Part shown: positions 9,454 to 23,574 of the stretch, piece after piece | How positions within the stretch are numbered: position 1 is the first letter of the stretch | Layout: each line of letters starts with the position of its first letter | Source of the DNA: Narthecium ossifragum | Taxonomy: Eukaryota; Streptophyta; Magnoliopsida; Dioscoreales; Nartheciaceae | DNA: 64,000 nt | Assembly: GCA_963920575.1 (NCBI GenBank) | Contig: OY986972.1 | Span: forward strand, 24,228,672 to 24,292,671 | Direction: 5' to 3' | Made by a program: the position numbers and the translations under genes | The notes under the pieces: generated by a model | Told to the model about the DNA's origin: nothing | Seen by the model: only the letters and a program-made list of their open reading frames with translations | Database searches by the model: none

Positions 9454-11694
9454 GACCCCTTTTGGGGGATTTTAGGGCGCTTCTCTTAGTCCTTTCTCCA
9501 GCCCTTCTATTTTCCTTACCCAATTGAGAGGAGGACTTCTTGGAGGGAATCCATGGGAGGAGAGCTTCATCAACCTCCATCCATGGATCCAACCAAGATG
9601 AGTAGCTAACTTCCTTTCTCTTGGGATTTCCATGTAGTTGTAGGATTCTTTTGTAGTTTTCTTAGGGTTTTTGGATGTGTAATCTTTAGGGATGATCTAT
9701 TGTATGGATTTGAGCATGATTTCTTTATCTTTGTACATGGATCTTATATGTTGAATGGATGAATGCCTTTCTTTGGTATGAGCTAGAACTTGTGCATGAT
9801 AGATGTTTGTTTTATTGCCCCAATGAGTTGGATGTGCTAGAAACACATCCAATTATATTGGGACGATGAATAGCCCTAAATTAGAGATTAGGGATGCTAG
9901 AACCATCCCTATCCCTCTAATTAGAGGTTCCATTCTATCTTTCTCTTGCATTGGATTCGAGGTGCTAGAACCATCTCGATCCAATGCCCGATTCCATACA
10001 ATACCTTTACCTTGCGACGAATCGATCTTAATCGAAGGTTCGTTAGCGACGATAGAAGCTAATCACTCATTCGTCGACTTTGTGAATGTGATTCTTTCCG
10101 GCGGATGATTCTAACCCGACTTCCGTTGAGCGATAAGTGAGGCTAACCACCCGCTTGTCGACTTCTTGATTTCGATCGTTCCAATTGGATTACACATCTC
10201 AATTCCTTAGGAGGCTACACTAGCACCTACAATGAAATGGAGATCCCAAGACCTCTCTATATTAGTTATACTTCTCTTCACTTAGTTAATTACTTTAATA
10301 GTCATTAATCCAAAACCCAAATCATTTTAGCTAGTTGTTTGGAGTCATCTATCGAATATGTTAGTCAATTCTCATTTCCCTGCGGATCGACCCGGACTCC
10401 CGCTAACTACGTAGTAGTTAGTTAGGATTCGGTATAAATTGTAATCTTGACGCCCTAGTCACTTTTAACGACGAGTGGTTTGGGCGCGTCAGCTATCCTA
10501 CCCAAGATGAGTAGCTAAATCTCTTTTCCTTGGGAATTTCATGATGTATTAGGGCTTTTCCTTAGAATTGTCTTTTGATTCTTGATGTAATGATTCTTTT
10601 GAGATGACTTTTGTATGAATTCACTTGTAATTTCATATTTCTTTAATGAAATCCATTGTTGGAATGCCTTTTCTTGCATATGGTTGTTTGAGAATTAGAT
10701 GCTTGATAGGTGTTTGCTTGAATTCCTCAAAGAAGAAGTCATGCTAGAACCATAGCCAACTCTCTTGGAGGCTTGTGGATCTTCAGATAAGATCTTGAGG
10801 TGCTAGAACCACCCCATTCTTATCTTAGATGTGGAATTGGATTGATGTATTAAAGCCACTCAATCCAAGACCTTATTCATACGAAACATAGATTTGTTTT
10901 CCAACAATAGGACCTTAACCCGGCGATTGTTGAGCTATGATCGAATTAAAACTTCGATCATGGATCTTAACCTTTTAATTCACCGATGAGATGATCTTAA
11001 ACCGGCGTCTCTTTAGCGGCGAGCGATACTAATCCTACGCTCACCGATCTCCAATTTAGATGATCCCTTGAGTGTCATTCATCTTGATTCATAGAGATAA
11101 TATTTAGTCCCTAATTCGGATTGGAATTCGCTAGGACTTCTTTCTTGATAAATTTCCTCCTTAGTTGTTTTAGAATATTTTAGTTAGAAAACTCCAATAA
11201 TCAACCGAATTGTTTTCAACTGTTGTAGAGAATATATTGTAATTGTAATTCGACCATCCAATTCCTTGAGGATTCGACCTGTACTCCCATTAACTACGTT
11301 GTAGTTAACTATTAAGTTCGGTAATTTGTTTTGTCCGCCTTTGATATACTTAACGACACATTTCAAGGTGAGTCACCCCTGCACTCATTCGGCTTATGTA
11401 GGGTGCCGTCGAAGTTGTGCACGGCTATCGTAGCATAAGCAGGAAGTTTAGGCTTATATTTTAAGCCAAATTTCGAAAAAGACCCCTAGGGGTAAAAATT
11501 ACCAAAATGCCCTTTATTTCCTGATTTATGTAGGATGTCGTCAAAGCCAGGGATATGTGGATGGCACCTGGTCATATGTGATTTTGAGGGACATGTACTT
11601 GGCCAAGATATTTCATGAATATCACTTAATTTTAGCCTTAGCTAAAATCAGTGTCAACCGGCACATCCGCGTAAATAAGCTCACAGCGAGCTTT

Positions 11695-12306
11695 TCAGAT
11701 CCCCCAAGCCCTATAAGCCAACATTGTCTTGAGCCGCCTCCGACCATCCTCCTTGGAGCTCGATCGCATCACTTCCCAGATCCGATCTAGATTCCAAGCA
11801 CCCAAATCCTTCCCTACACTCGCCAGCAACTTGTTCCACACCATCTGAGAAGATAGGCATGTGAACAGGAGGTGATCGGCCGTCTCCTCTGTTCCGTCGC
11901 AACGCGGGCATCTACCTGAACCCATCCGCCCCTCCACCAAAGACACAACCGCCGAGAAGTCGTATTCAATTATCAAGTCCCTCGCACCCGATGCACGCCC
12001 CTCCATTAGCCCAAGACGAATAGCAGCAATCTCCCCGTACAATATCCCATTTGACACATCAGATAATGTATCAGAAATAGACCAAGCAATGATATCTTCA
12101 TCCTCCAAGCACACTGCCCCCAACCCTATATAAGTAGAGACCATATCCATAGAAGCATCAACCTGGATCACATTCCCCTTTCCATCCCCTCTGTCCCGCA
12201 GGCCACCCGCCCGGTGATTTAGAAGGTAAAACTCCCTTGCCAACCATTTGCTTCTCCTCGCCAGTTGCCCAACATCAAACGACACACTTGATAGAGCAGC
12301 TCGCAT
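11695..12306 (-). pseudogene. Non-LTR (L1-type) retroelement fragment: RNase H and zf-RVT in permuted order
   Basis: A 203-aa open frame on the minus strand. Residues about 45-130 read as the plant L1 RNase H (RVT_3) domain: VIQVDASMD near the first acidic residue, then YGEIAAIRLGLMEG. Residues about 132-160 read as the zf-RVT motif: CPRCDGTEETADHLLFTC. In plant L1 elements zf-RVT normally lies before RNase H; here the order is reversed, so the frame probably joins two fragments. No reverse transcriptase, no poly-A tail and no target duplication were found. Not a host gene. Confidence 0.75.
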
Positions 12307-13000
12307 CTAGCCTTCCAAATAGCTCACAAGCCGTATTTGTTATGTGGATGTCATGTTCAAAGATTAAAAGTCGTATTCTTAAAAAAAATGATTTTTATTG
12401 AATATCTCAATTTCCTATTTCTGCAACTGAATACCATAACCATCATTTTATTGATTTTGAGCTAAACAATATTTGTAGAACTAATATCATATTTCATCCC
12501 CAAAACTTGCTAAAAAGATCATATCCCCCCTCTACAATTTTGATGATCTCATACTACCCGTTTGGCATGGGGTTAAGAGGGGATAGGGTTAGATGGGGTT
12601 AGAAAAAGTGGGGTTAAGATGGGATATGGGTTAGATGGGGTTAGAAAAAATGGAGTTAAGGAATGAGAATAAGAAAAACGTAGAGAGGAATGTGACATGT
12701 GGAATAGTAGTAACATCGTAATCATTATTTTGGTGTTTGATGAAAAAATGAGGATAAAAGGGGATAAAATGGGGTTACCCTTATCCATCAATAAAAAAAT
12801 TGCTAAATAACTTAAATACCCTTGGACATTAACATGGCAATACAAGGTTGGAAAGGATATTTAAGTCTTATAATAATTTTAATCATGATTAAGATTGTTA
12901 ATCGGAGAGAAGGAGATTCTTGAAACGATTCTATATGTCTCTAGGATAATGATAATTTTATGCATCATTGAGAATGATCATGTCCAATTCTTCTTACGTG
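12307..13000. other. AT-rich intergenic with G-rich GGGGTTA tract
   Basis: At 12568-12655 several GGGGTTAGATGGGG-like runs occur, and GGGGATAAAATGGGG runs lie near 12760. The block from CCCGTTTGGCATGGGG to GGGGTTACCC may be a degenerate MITE but clear terminal inverted repeats were not found. No gene is seen. Confidence 0.4.
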
Positions 13001-13490
13001 CTTTGAAGGGCACCAGGAGGACATCAATGCATCATCATTCATTCATGGCCTCTATCTCTCTCTCAATTGTTCTTGCGTGCTTGGAAAGCCAATCTAGGAT
13101 CACACCCCTCTTTTCTCTCCCTAGCTAGCATGTCTTTTTTAGGAGCATGGAATGATAAGGATTGTCTCCACCTCACATGCAACTTTATATTTCATGGTGA
13201 TTCACAGACTTGGTCAATAAAGTTCAAGTTAATATAAGCTCACCATATTTCTAATAATATATTTTTTATTAAATTGAATAATTAAAAGATTAGATGTGGG
13301 TAATAGTTCTTATTTCGAATAAGGCCTTTGATATATCAAATTGTTCTTGCATGCTTCTGAGAGCACTCCGACATCATTCATGGCCTCTCTCTCTCTCTCT
13401 CAATTGTTCTTGCGTGTTTGGAAAGGCATTCCATCAAACACCTCCCTCTCTCTCTCTCTTAGATGTCTTTTTAGGAGCATGCAAATGATG
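13001..13490. repeat. Diverged direct duplication of about 130 bp
   Basis: The blocks near 13000-13150 and 13355-13480 share CATTCATGGCCTCT, a CT microsatellite, CAATTGTTCTTGCGTG, GGAAAG and TTTTAGGAGCATG. The short open frames here translate the CT tract. No gene is recognised. Confidence 0.6.
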
Positions 13491-14127
13491 GGCTTGTCTC
13501 ACATCTCAGATACATCTTTATTTCTAGTTAGGATTCTAGAGTCTATGATGATCCAGATACTTCGTAAAGAAGGTGTTTTGTTCTTTTTTCATTAAATAAC
13601 TCCAAAGACTATAATAAAGGGATAAAAAACCACTACTGCTACTAGACTTCCAAATAGGTTCGAATCTAGAGCCACGGCCCACGGACGCTCTTTCCCAGCC
13701 TGGGCCGAAATTTTCTGGTTATGCTTGGACTATAAGCTGAAATTTTGTATCGGACCTCTTCTTGAGGCCGGACCCAAATCATCTAGACTTGGGCTAGTTC
13801 AAACCGATCCATATTCTAAGCCTAGCAAAGCCCAAAGGATTGGTCCCAAGCTCGTCTAATGTATTTAGCCAAATGGACCGGTTTGCTTCAGATGGGCTTC
13901 ATCTGGCTAATGTTTGTGGCCTTGGTTCTACGATATGAAACCCTCCTCTCAAAATTGGAAGTGAACCAACGGGTGGCCATTGGGCTCCTGTGTCCTGTTT
14001 GGGCGCACTTGGTCCCCTTCGTCTACGTGGGAGTCGACCAGGAAACCCAAGACCTATATGGTTTGCTGATGGTCTATCTTAAGACACTAATAGCTGCACT
14101 CAGCACTCATAATAGCCCCTCATTAGT
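13491..14127. other. Unassigned intergenic sequence
   Basis: A 90-aa frame at 13859-14131 has no family signature that I recognise and overlaps the start of the duplicated flank. I see no RNA gene or transposon end. Confidence 0.4.
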
Positions 14128-14321
14128 ATGAATATCTAGGTATAATTGGGGTATTGAGATCTACTTGTGGACCTCTCGCCAATCCCCCAAAATATCAACG
14201 CAACCGATGACTTATTAGACCAAAAAACAGTATTTGTGAGTTGACTGACTAGCTAGCCAGGTCAAGACTTTAATGGCGTAGAAATCTCTAGCGGCGTAGA
14301 TCTTTGGTGACATAGAAAAAA
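14128..14321 (+). repeat. Duplicated SRLK upstream flank, copy 2 (left part)
   Basis: Matches 1079-1184 and 3869 onward. Here the two parts are continuous across ACAGTATTTGTGAGTTGAC, the unoccupied site of the LTR at 1185. The right part of this flank continues at 18614-18722 after the MULE. Confidence 0.8.
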
Positions 14322-14699
14322 GGGGATTTGTTGTTTAGTCTCTTAAGTGACCCCTACTCGTCATTTAGTCCCCTCTAACACTCCTTAAGTGTTTTACTAC
14401 CCTAAAATAAGGAGGGGACCAAAATACCCCCCTAAACCCCCCTAATCACCACCCCTAAACCCCCCCCCCCCCGACCAGCGTCGCCCGCCTCGCCGCCCCG
14501 TTCCAGCGCCGCGCCCAGCTCCGTCGCCAGGCTCTTGCCCCGCCCCAGCTTCCAGATCCCCTCCAGGTCCGCCCCCGTCCCCGCTCCAGCCGCACCGCCC
14601 CCAGCTTCGTCCGGCGTGCGCCTAGCTCCGTCCAGCTTCCAGATCCCCTCCCCCCCTCCCCGCAGCTGGTAGTTACTTCCTTCTTCCGACCAGCGCCGC

Positions 14700-15345
14700 C
14701 CGGCGTCCCCCCCCCCCCCCCCCCCACCCGCGTCCAGATCAGCTCCGTCCGGCGTCCCCAGCCACCTCCCAGCTCCGTCCGGCGTCCCCAGCCACCTCCC
14801 AGCTCCGTCCGGCGTCCCCAACCACCTCCCAGCTTCGTCCGGCGTCCCCAGCCACCTCCCACCGCCTCCAGTCGCCTCCCAGCTTCACCCGACGTCGCCT
14901 CCAGCCACCTCCGAGCTCCGTCCGGCGTCCCCAGCCACCTCCCAGCTTCGTCCGCGCGTCCCCCCTTCCAGATCCAGTGCGTCCAGCTCCGTCCGGCATC
15001 CCCAGCCACCTCCCAGCTCCGTCCGGCGTCCCCAGCCACCTCCCAGCTTCGTCCGGCGTCCCCAGCCACCTCCCACCGCCTCCAGCCACCTCCCAGCTTC
15101 ACCCGACGCCGCCTCCAGCCACCTCCTAGCTCCGTCCGGCGTCCCCAGGCACCTCCCAGCTCTGTCCGGCGTCCTCCAACCACCTCCCAACGCCTCCAGC
15201 CACCTCCAAGCTTCGCCTGACGCTGCCTCCAACCACCTCCAGTCGCCTCCAGCCACCTCCCAACGGCGGATCCCGACTCTAGCCGCCTCCAGTCACCTCC
15301 AGCCGCCACCAGCGTCCCTAGGTCTGCTTCAGCTCCGCCACCGGT
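14700..15345. repeat. GC-rich minisatellite, 30-bp unit
   Basis: Many copies of a 30-bp unit containing CTCCGTCCGGCGTCCCC and AGCCACCTCCCAG, in places as a higher-order unit with CACCCGACG. Because the period is a multiple of three, long open frames of up to 300 aa appear on the minus strand (Gly/Trp/Arg-rich repeats). They are regarded as repeat translation, not genes. Confidence 0.85.
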
Positions 15346-15369
15346 GTCCCTCGCCACATTTCCAGGCTC

Positions 15370-16560
15370 AAAAACTGGGAAGTAACTACCAAAATTGGTA
15401 GTTACTTCGCATAAAAATTGTACTTACTTCGCCTCTAGCCGCCACCGGCGTCCCTGGGTCCGCTCCAGCTCCGCCACCGGCGTCCCCCATTTTGAAATGT
15501 CAATTACTTTACAAAAAAATTGTAGTTACTTCACACTTCAATAATTTGGGAAGTAACTACCAAAATTTGTAGTTACTTCCTATAAATTGTAAAGTAATTA
15601 CTAATATTTGGTAGGAAAAGGGTAGGAAAATTGGAAATAACTAACAATATATGTAGTTATTTTCCAGAAATTGTAATAGAAAAATACTTCAAACTATTTA
15701 TAAAATGTCTATTTATTAAATATTGGAATAACTTTACAATATTTTTGAGAAGTAACTACCAATATTTGTAGTTACTTCCTATAATTGTAGTTACTTTTCC
15801 ATAATTTGTACCAGGAAAAATGAAGGAAAACTGAGAAGTAACGACAAATAACTGGGAAGTAACTACAAATATTTATAGTTACTTTCTATAAATTGTAGTT
15901 ACTTTTCAGAAAATTTTTGTAATAACTTCATAGAAAAGTTTTTTTAGAAATTTTTGTAGTTACTTTCCAGAAAATTTTACTCTCTCGTTTAACTGGTAGT
16001 TACTTCCCATTTAACTGGTAGTTACTTTCCAGTTTAAGCGGTAATTACTTTACAAAAAACCGGTAATTACTTCACATTTCAACTGGTAGTTACTTCCCAT
16101 CCAAACTGGTAGTTACTTCCCATCCAAACAGGTAGTTACTTCCCAGTTTAAGCGGTAATTACGTTACAAAAAAACTGTAATTACTTCACACTTCAACTGG
16201 TAGTTACTTCCCATTCAAACTGGTATTTAATTACCAATTAAACTGGTAGTTACTTCACAGTTAACTGGTAGTTACTCCCCATATAAATTGGTAGTTACTC
16301 CCCCCAACACTGGTAGTTACTTCCCATCTAACTGGTAGTTACTTCCCCCATTTAACTGGTAGTTACTTCCCCCATTTTACTGGTAGTTACTTCCCAGTTT
16401 AAGCGGTAATTACTTTACAAAAAAACTGTAATTACTTCACACTTCAACTGGTAGTTACTTCCCATTCAAACTGGTATTTACTTGCCAATTAAACTGGTAG
16501 ATACTTCACAGTTAACTGGTAGTTACTTCCCATATAAATTGGTAGTTACTCCTCCAATTT
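15370..16560. repeat. GTAGTTACTT satellite inside the MULE-type element
   Basis: Dozens of degenerate copies of about 20-25 bp built on GGTAGTTACTTCCCA, AT-rich and less regular on the left, more regular on the right (16000-16550). The reverse complement (AAGTAACTAC) fills 59940-60730 in the element inserted in SRLK pseudogene 11. Confidence 0.85.
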
Positions 16561-17006
16561 TACTATTAATGCCCCCATTAATGCATGCATCCAGCCATAA
16601 AGTGGATGCATGCATGCCTTCCATGTATTGGGAATAGGTGTATATATTCCCAACCACTCCATTTAATGCCAACCACCTAATTCAAAACTATTCATCCATC
16701 TCTCATTTAAAAAAATACATAAAGGGTATTTTAGAGATAAAAAAAGGGTTAATAACAGTTTACTCCCCTCTAGTTTGGCAATATGTCAATTTACCCCCTA
16801 TAGTTTAAAACGTGACAAAATGAACCCTTAATTTATCAATGTGGTCATTTTACACTCAAATCTCAAACGCCGTTAACCGGGCTGACGGCAAAAGCAGCTA
16901 AATAGGTCACGTGCGACGCACGTGACCCCGCTTGACCGGTTTTTCCTGGTTAACTTGGCGCTGGTGCTTCTCTTTGTCATGCAATTGCACTAAAACGTCT
17001 TCGTGC

Positions 17007-17060
17007 TCACATGCTAGGAGGCCCGCCTCCACACCGGCCCCGCCATCATCATCTCCTACA
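17007..17060 (+). pseudogene. Captured CAT transporter fragment (short, plus strand)
   Basis: The plus strand reads EARLHTGPAIIISYTV, matching the block of plant cationic amino acid transporters that is also present on the minus strand at about 17750-17790. It is bounded by unrelated sequence and lies opposite in orientation to the longer fragment, so it is a second, inverted piece of the same or a related gene. It is not translated as a gene. Confidence 0.55.
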
Positions 17061-17534
17061 CCGTCTTGGGATTTCCTGAGCTCCCTCTCTCTCATCAGCT
17101 TCTCCACCCTCCCAGGGTTCTGGCTGTACTTGCTCCCCGGCATGGTCCCATTGGACGTCCTCGCCAGCTTCATCGTCATCGTCTCCCTCTCCCTTGCATT
17201 GGAACAGGGATGATTCCACCATCATCTCCATCGCGTAAGAAAGCGAAACAAAACCATCAAGAGAGGCATTTAAACGGTTGGCAATGGGAGAGATGGGGTT
17301 GGCTCGGAGGGAGTGGTGGTGGGGGCGGGCCAGGCGGGGCGAGGAAAGATGGGGCTACGGTGGTCCATCTCCTCTCCCTCCCTCCAAAGGGATGGTGATC
17401 TCTCCGGACCGAACCAAGAGAGAGACGAGCATGCGAGGAATTCACCGGCGGGCCGCGCGCGGTGTGAATCTTGAGCGGGTTCTTGTCGACAGCGGCGGGG
17501 GCGCTGGGCTGGGATGCGGTGGGGGCGCTGGGCT

Positions 17535-17960
17535 AGTTGAACAGATTGGCAAGGTAGGACGACCAGGCACGGGAGACGGCGGTGTCGGTGACGACTTACT
17601 CGAAGAGTATGTTGCCGGCTGCGATGAACGCGACGAAATCACCGAGCTCTACACGGAGGTACGTGAAGGACCCGCCGGCCAAGGGGATGTCGACGGTGAA
17701 CTCAGAGTGGCAGAGGACGGAGAGCATAGCAATGAGGCCCGAGATGGCGTAGGAGATGATGGGCCGGCGTGGAGGTGGGCCTCCTCACCTGTGAGCATGA
17801 AGATGCCGGCGCCGATGACGACCCCGATTCCGAGGAAGACGAGGTCGAACCAGGAGAGCTCCCGGCGCATATCGTTGAGGCTGCGCTCCCGGATCTCCTG
17901 GGCCTCGAGGTGGTCAACGGAGCACGACACCATGTGGTCGCGCAGGCCTTTGGAGCCGGT
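17535..17960 (-). pseudogene. Captured cationic amino acid transporter (CAT) N-terminal fragment
   Basis: On the minus strand the frame reads RELSWFDLVFLGIGVVIGAG, then IFMLTGEEAHLHAGP, the first membrane helix region of plant CAT transporters (APC superfamily). After one frame change near 17753 it continues SYAISGLIAMLSVLCHSEF, GGSFTYLRVELGDFVAFIAA, then GNILFE, a stop (TAA), and SRAWSSYLANLFN. The frameshift and stop show that it is not functional. Its position inside a TIR element marks it as a Pack-MULE capture. Confidence 0.8.
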
Positions 17961-18722
17961 GGATCCGGGGCTGTCATGGACTCTGAGGGCTACGCGGGTG
18001 ACGAGGTCACCGGAGCAGAGGACGAGCCCTTATCCGCCACCGGCCGCGTCGACAGTGACGTCACAGCTCTTCCTCTCTCTCACATTTTCTCTCAAAATTT
18101 GGTCAACCGGTGGTCAAAATCGACAGTGATAGAGAGAGTGACGTCACCCCTCTTCCTCTCTCTCTCATTTTCTCCCCGGTTTGACCGGTCAAAATCGACA
18201 TGGAGAGAGTGACCCTCTTCCTCTCTCTCATTTTCTCCCGGTTTTGACCGGTCAAAATCGACATGGAGAGAGTGACGTCACCATGACGTCACCCCTCTTC
18301 CTCTCTCTCATTTTCTCCTGATTAGAGCGATCAAAATCAGTCAAACGACCTATTTAATCGGTTTACCGTCAGGCCACTGACGGAGTTAGTCGATTAGGGT
18401 TTAAAACGACCACATTGATAAATTAAGGGTGTGTTTTGTCACGTTTTAAAATATAGGGGGTAAATTGACATATTGCCAAACTAAAGGGGAGTAAACTGTT
18501 ATTAACCCTAAAAAAAATACAGCTGTCCAAAAAGGGACTAAATGACTTAAAATCTTTCAAGGAGACTATACAGCAAATAAAGTCTTTAAAAGAGACTAAA
18601 CACCAATTTTTGGTAGAAAAAACGACTATCGTGACATATATGGTCAAAGACGACCCCTCCGAGTTGTTTGTATTTCTAAGCAGCTGGCTTCTACTTTCCA
18701 AGATTATCATGTTGTTCTGGAA

Positions 18723-22259
<3,537 letters not shown>

Positions 22260-23574
22260 TTAAATTGTCTGAAGAACTCCAGGGAGTTTGTGTATTATAT
22301 CGTAATACATCCTTTTGGCAAGTAATTTACTCTGTTCGATAAATTGTGAGTGTTATCTTTCGAGTATACAACTTTAGACTGCAAAGTAAGTTATGTGCAT
22401 CAGTACTAGCCTACTGTTGTCTTTCCTAGTATTATCTCAAAATGTACGCAAAGTTCATCAATCAATCAGGCATTCTCTTGTACCTTCCAAGTAATCTGAT
22501 GGTCTTAAATACGCCTAATATGTTTTTTAGCTATAGGGATGAAACCCTTTTTCTGTTCCTCAGGCTCCGGCTAAACAAGGCTCAGGCTCAGGCTCAGGAG
22601 TCGGGACTAGCCTTGTTTAGCCGTGCGATGCAAGAACTTTGATTGACATGATAAACCTGATGTGCTCTTTTTCCTCCTGACTTGGCTTATTATTGACGAC
22701 TATGAGACAAATGTACTAACGATGGGGGTTCTGATTTGGCAATTTGGGTTGAAGCCTGCGAACCTGACATGAAATTAGCCGGTTCGGGTTTGGTGTTTTC
22801 AGGTTCAAGTCAAAAACATGTAAACTCATTAGCGACCCATTTATAAACTTGTCGACTTTAAGTTGATCTAGGTGACCCATGATCCGAACCATGACTCGTG
22901 ACGTCAACCCACCTCGAGGCCAGACCCATGACCTAATTAAACTAGTAAGTTGTATAACTAAGGAGGAAAATTAAAGGTCAACCTGACCTCCTAACTTCAC
23001 TTGAGCCCAACCTGTTTAATAAACAAGCTTAACAAGTCGAGTCAAGTAGACCAGTTTAAAAATGATTCAAGTTCAAGTTAGACTTATAGATCGAGATATC
23101 TTGTCATGACTTGACGCTAACAATCCTAACCCAATCAGCCCACCCAAATTGCCACCCGTAGACTTCTGATTGGGTGCCAGTGGGAACTTGTATGGATTCG
23201 TTCGCTTCCTTCTGGGAAGGGGTCTAAATAAAGATTTGTGTACATGACAAAAGAGTGAGGTAGAGAGAGAGAATGAGTAGAGAGAGAGGCTAAGGAGGGA
23301 GGCCCCTGGGCCTAAATGCCACCTATTGGGGTACATGCACATGGCATGTGCCCCAATCAAAGCCCGTCCAAATAATGTTGTTAACTTGTTATAGCTTCGC
23401 TAGCTGTGTCTTGTCTCTTTGATCTATCTCTATTTGGTCTGGGTTTCCCTCTCATTAGAATGCCGGTCTACTTTCGTGGCATTAAGAATGTATCATTGTC
23501 TGTCTAAATTCTTTGTATTTCTGATCAATTTGCTTCCTTTTAGAGGTATGGTTAACAGGCATGTTGTTCTGGAA
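22260..23574. other. Intergenic between gene 2 and pseudogene 3
   Basis: No gene is seen apart from the hairpin listed separately. The tract 22720-23110 is rich in GGTTCGGGTT/GACCC words like those at 890-1060 but has no defined repeat ends. Short open frames look random. The last 170 bp resemble the leaders of the other plus-strand SRLKs. Confidence 0.4.
22568..22623. repeat. Perfect 15-bp inverted repeat (hairpin)
   Basis: CGGCTAAACAAGGCT at 22568-22582 is exactly complementary to AGCCTTGTTTAGCCG at 22609-22623, with a 26-base loop containing CAGGCT repeats. It lies about 310 bp after the stop of gene 2. It could be a miniature foldback element or an RNA hairpin in the 3' region; nothing decides between these. 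Confidence 0.7.

Larger units (their letters stand above)
8894..10491 (+). mobile_element. Solo LTR B (family 2), nested in LTR A
   Basis: It starts TGATAAGACGTGAAAAG and ends GTTTGGGCGCGTCA (1,598 bp), flanked by the perfect 5-bp duplication GCTAT (8889-8893 and 10492-10496). It is related to LTR A: similar 5' block with CAGGTACAAGAGC, palindrome array, TATA box, GATGAGTAGCTAA, repeated GCTAGAACCA and cytosine-rich CTTAACC/GGCG blocks. It inserted in LTR A just after ATGGCTAT, so it is younger than A. Confidence 0.92.
8003..11375 (+). mobile_element. Solo LTR A (family 2), interrupted by LTR B
   Basis: It starts TGATAAGTCACAAAAT and ends AAGGTGAGTCA, flanked by the perfect 5-bp duplication CCCCT (7998-8002 and 11376-11380). 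Without the nested LTR B it is about 1.77 kb. Order on the plus strand: 5' block with AAGAGCTTACAAAG; palindrome array 8173-8650; TATA box at 8715; then a region with repeated GCTAGAACCA motifs and CTTAACCCGGCG-type blocks; then GACCTGTACTCCC before the end. There is no coding capacity and no second LTR, so it is a solo LTR. Confidence 0.9.
6794..11664. mobile_element. Outer retroelement-like insertion hosting nested LTRs
   Basis: The segments 6794-8002 and 11376-11664 flank the LTR at 8003-11375 and share a style of sequence (ATTACCAAAATGCCCTT-type blocks, TTTATGTAGGATG) typical of plant LTR elements. They replace SRLK exon 1 sequence after 6793. It includes GAGAGCCAA-type short repeats near 7290-7345. 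Ends are unsure: CGGCAC occurs at both candidate borders (before 6805 and near 11660), and ATCCGCG at 11665-11671 equals the bases expected next in the disrupted gene. No complete protein domain was recognised; a 162-aa frame at 7073-7561 is unassigned. Confidence 0.4.
16746..18508. mobile_element. Pack-MULE carrying cationic amino acid transporter fragments
   Basis: Terminal inverted repeats of about 110 bp: the left starts GGGTTAATAACAGTTTACTC, and the right is its near-perfect complement ending GAGTAAACTGTTATTAACCC. An A-rich duplication of 8-9 bp (TAAAAAAA) flanks it. The interior is GC-rich with two host-gene fragments in opposite orientation (see next entries) and no transposase. It is nested in the element at 14322-18613. 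Repeated CTCTTCCTCTCTCTCATTTTC units lie at 18060-18330. Confidence 0.8.
14322..18613. mobile_element. MULE-type TIR element, 4.3 kb, 9-bp target duplication
   Basis: The 9-bp duplication TAGAAAAAA flanks it at 14313-14321 and 18614-18622. Termini are inverted and related (GTTTAGTCTCTT shortly inside the left end; the complement AAGAGACTAAAC inside the right end). The unoccupied site is seen in copy 1 of the flank near 3937-3945 (CGAAAAAACG). It holds no transposase; it carries a GC-rich minisatellite, a GTAGTTACTT satellite and a second, nested TIR element. It is therefore non-autonomous. Confidence 0.8.

Noticed and set aside
6794..11671. CGGCAC or ATCCGCG as the target duplication of the outer insertion
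   Set aside because: The two candidate borders give different element ends, neither ends in CA, and what follows 11671 is not SRLK sequence; kept only as a weak hint.
12568..12660. GGGGTTAGATGGGGTTAG runs as telomere-like sequence
   Set aside because: Units are irregular, not TTTAGGG tandem repeats, and are confined to about 90 bp; treated as a G-rich tract.
14432..15357. A 300-aa Gly/Trp/Arg-rich open frame on the minus strand
   Set aside because: It translates a 30-bp minisatellite in three frames; repeat length divisible by three keeps frames open.
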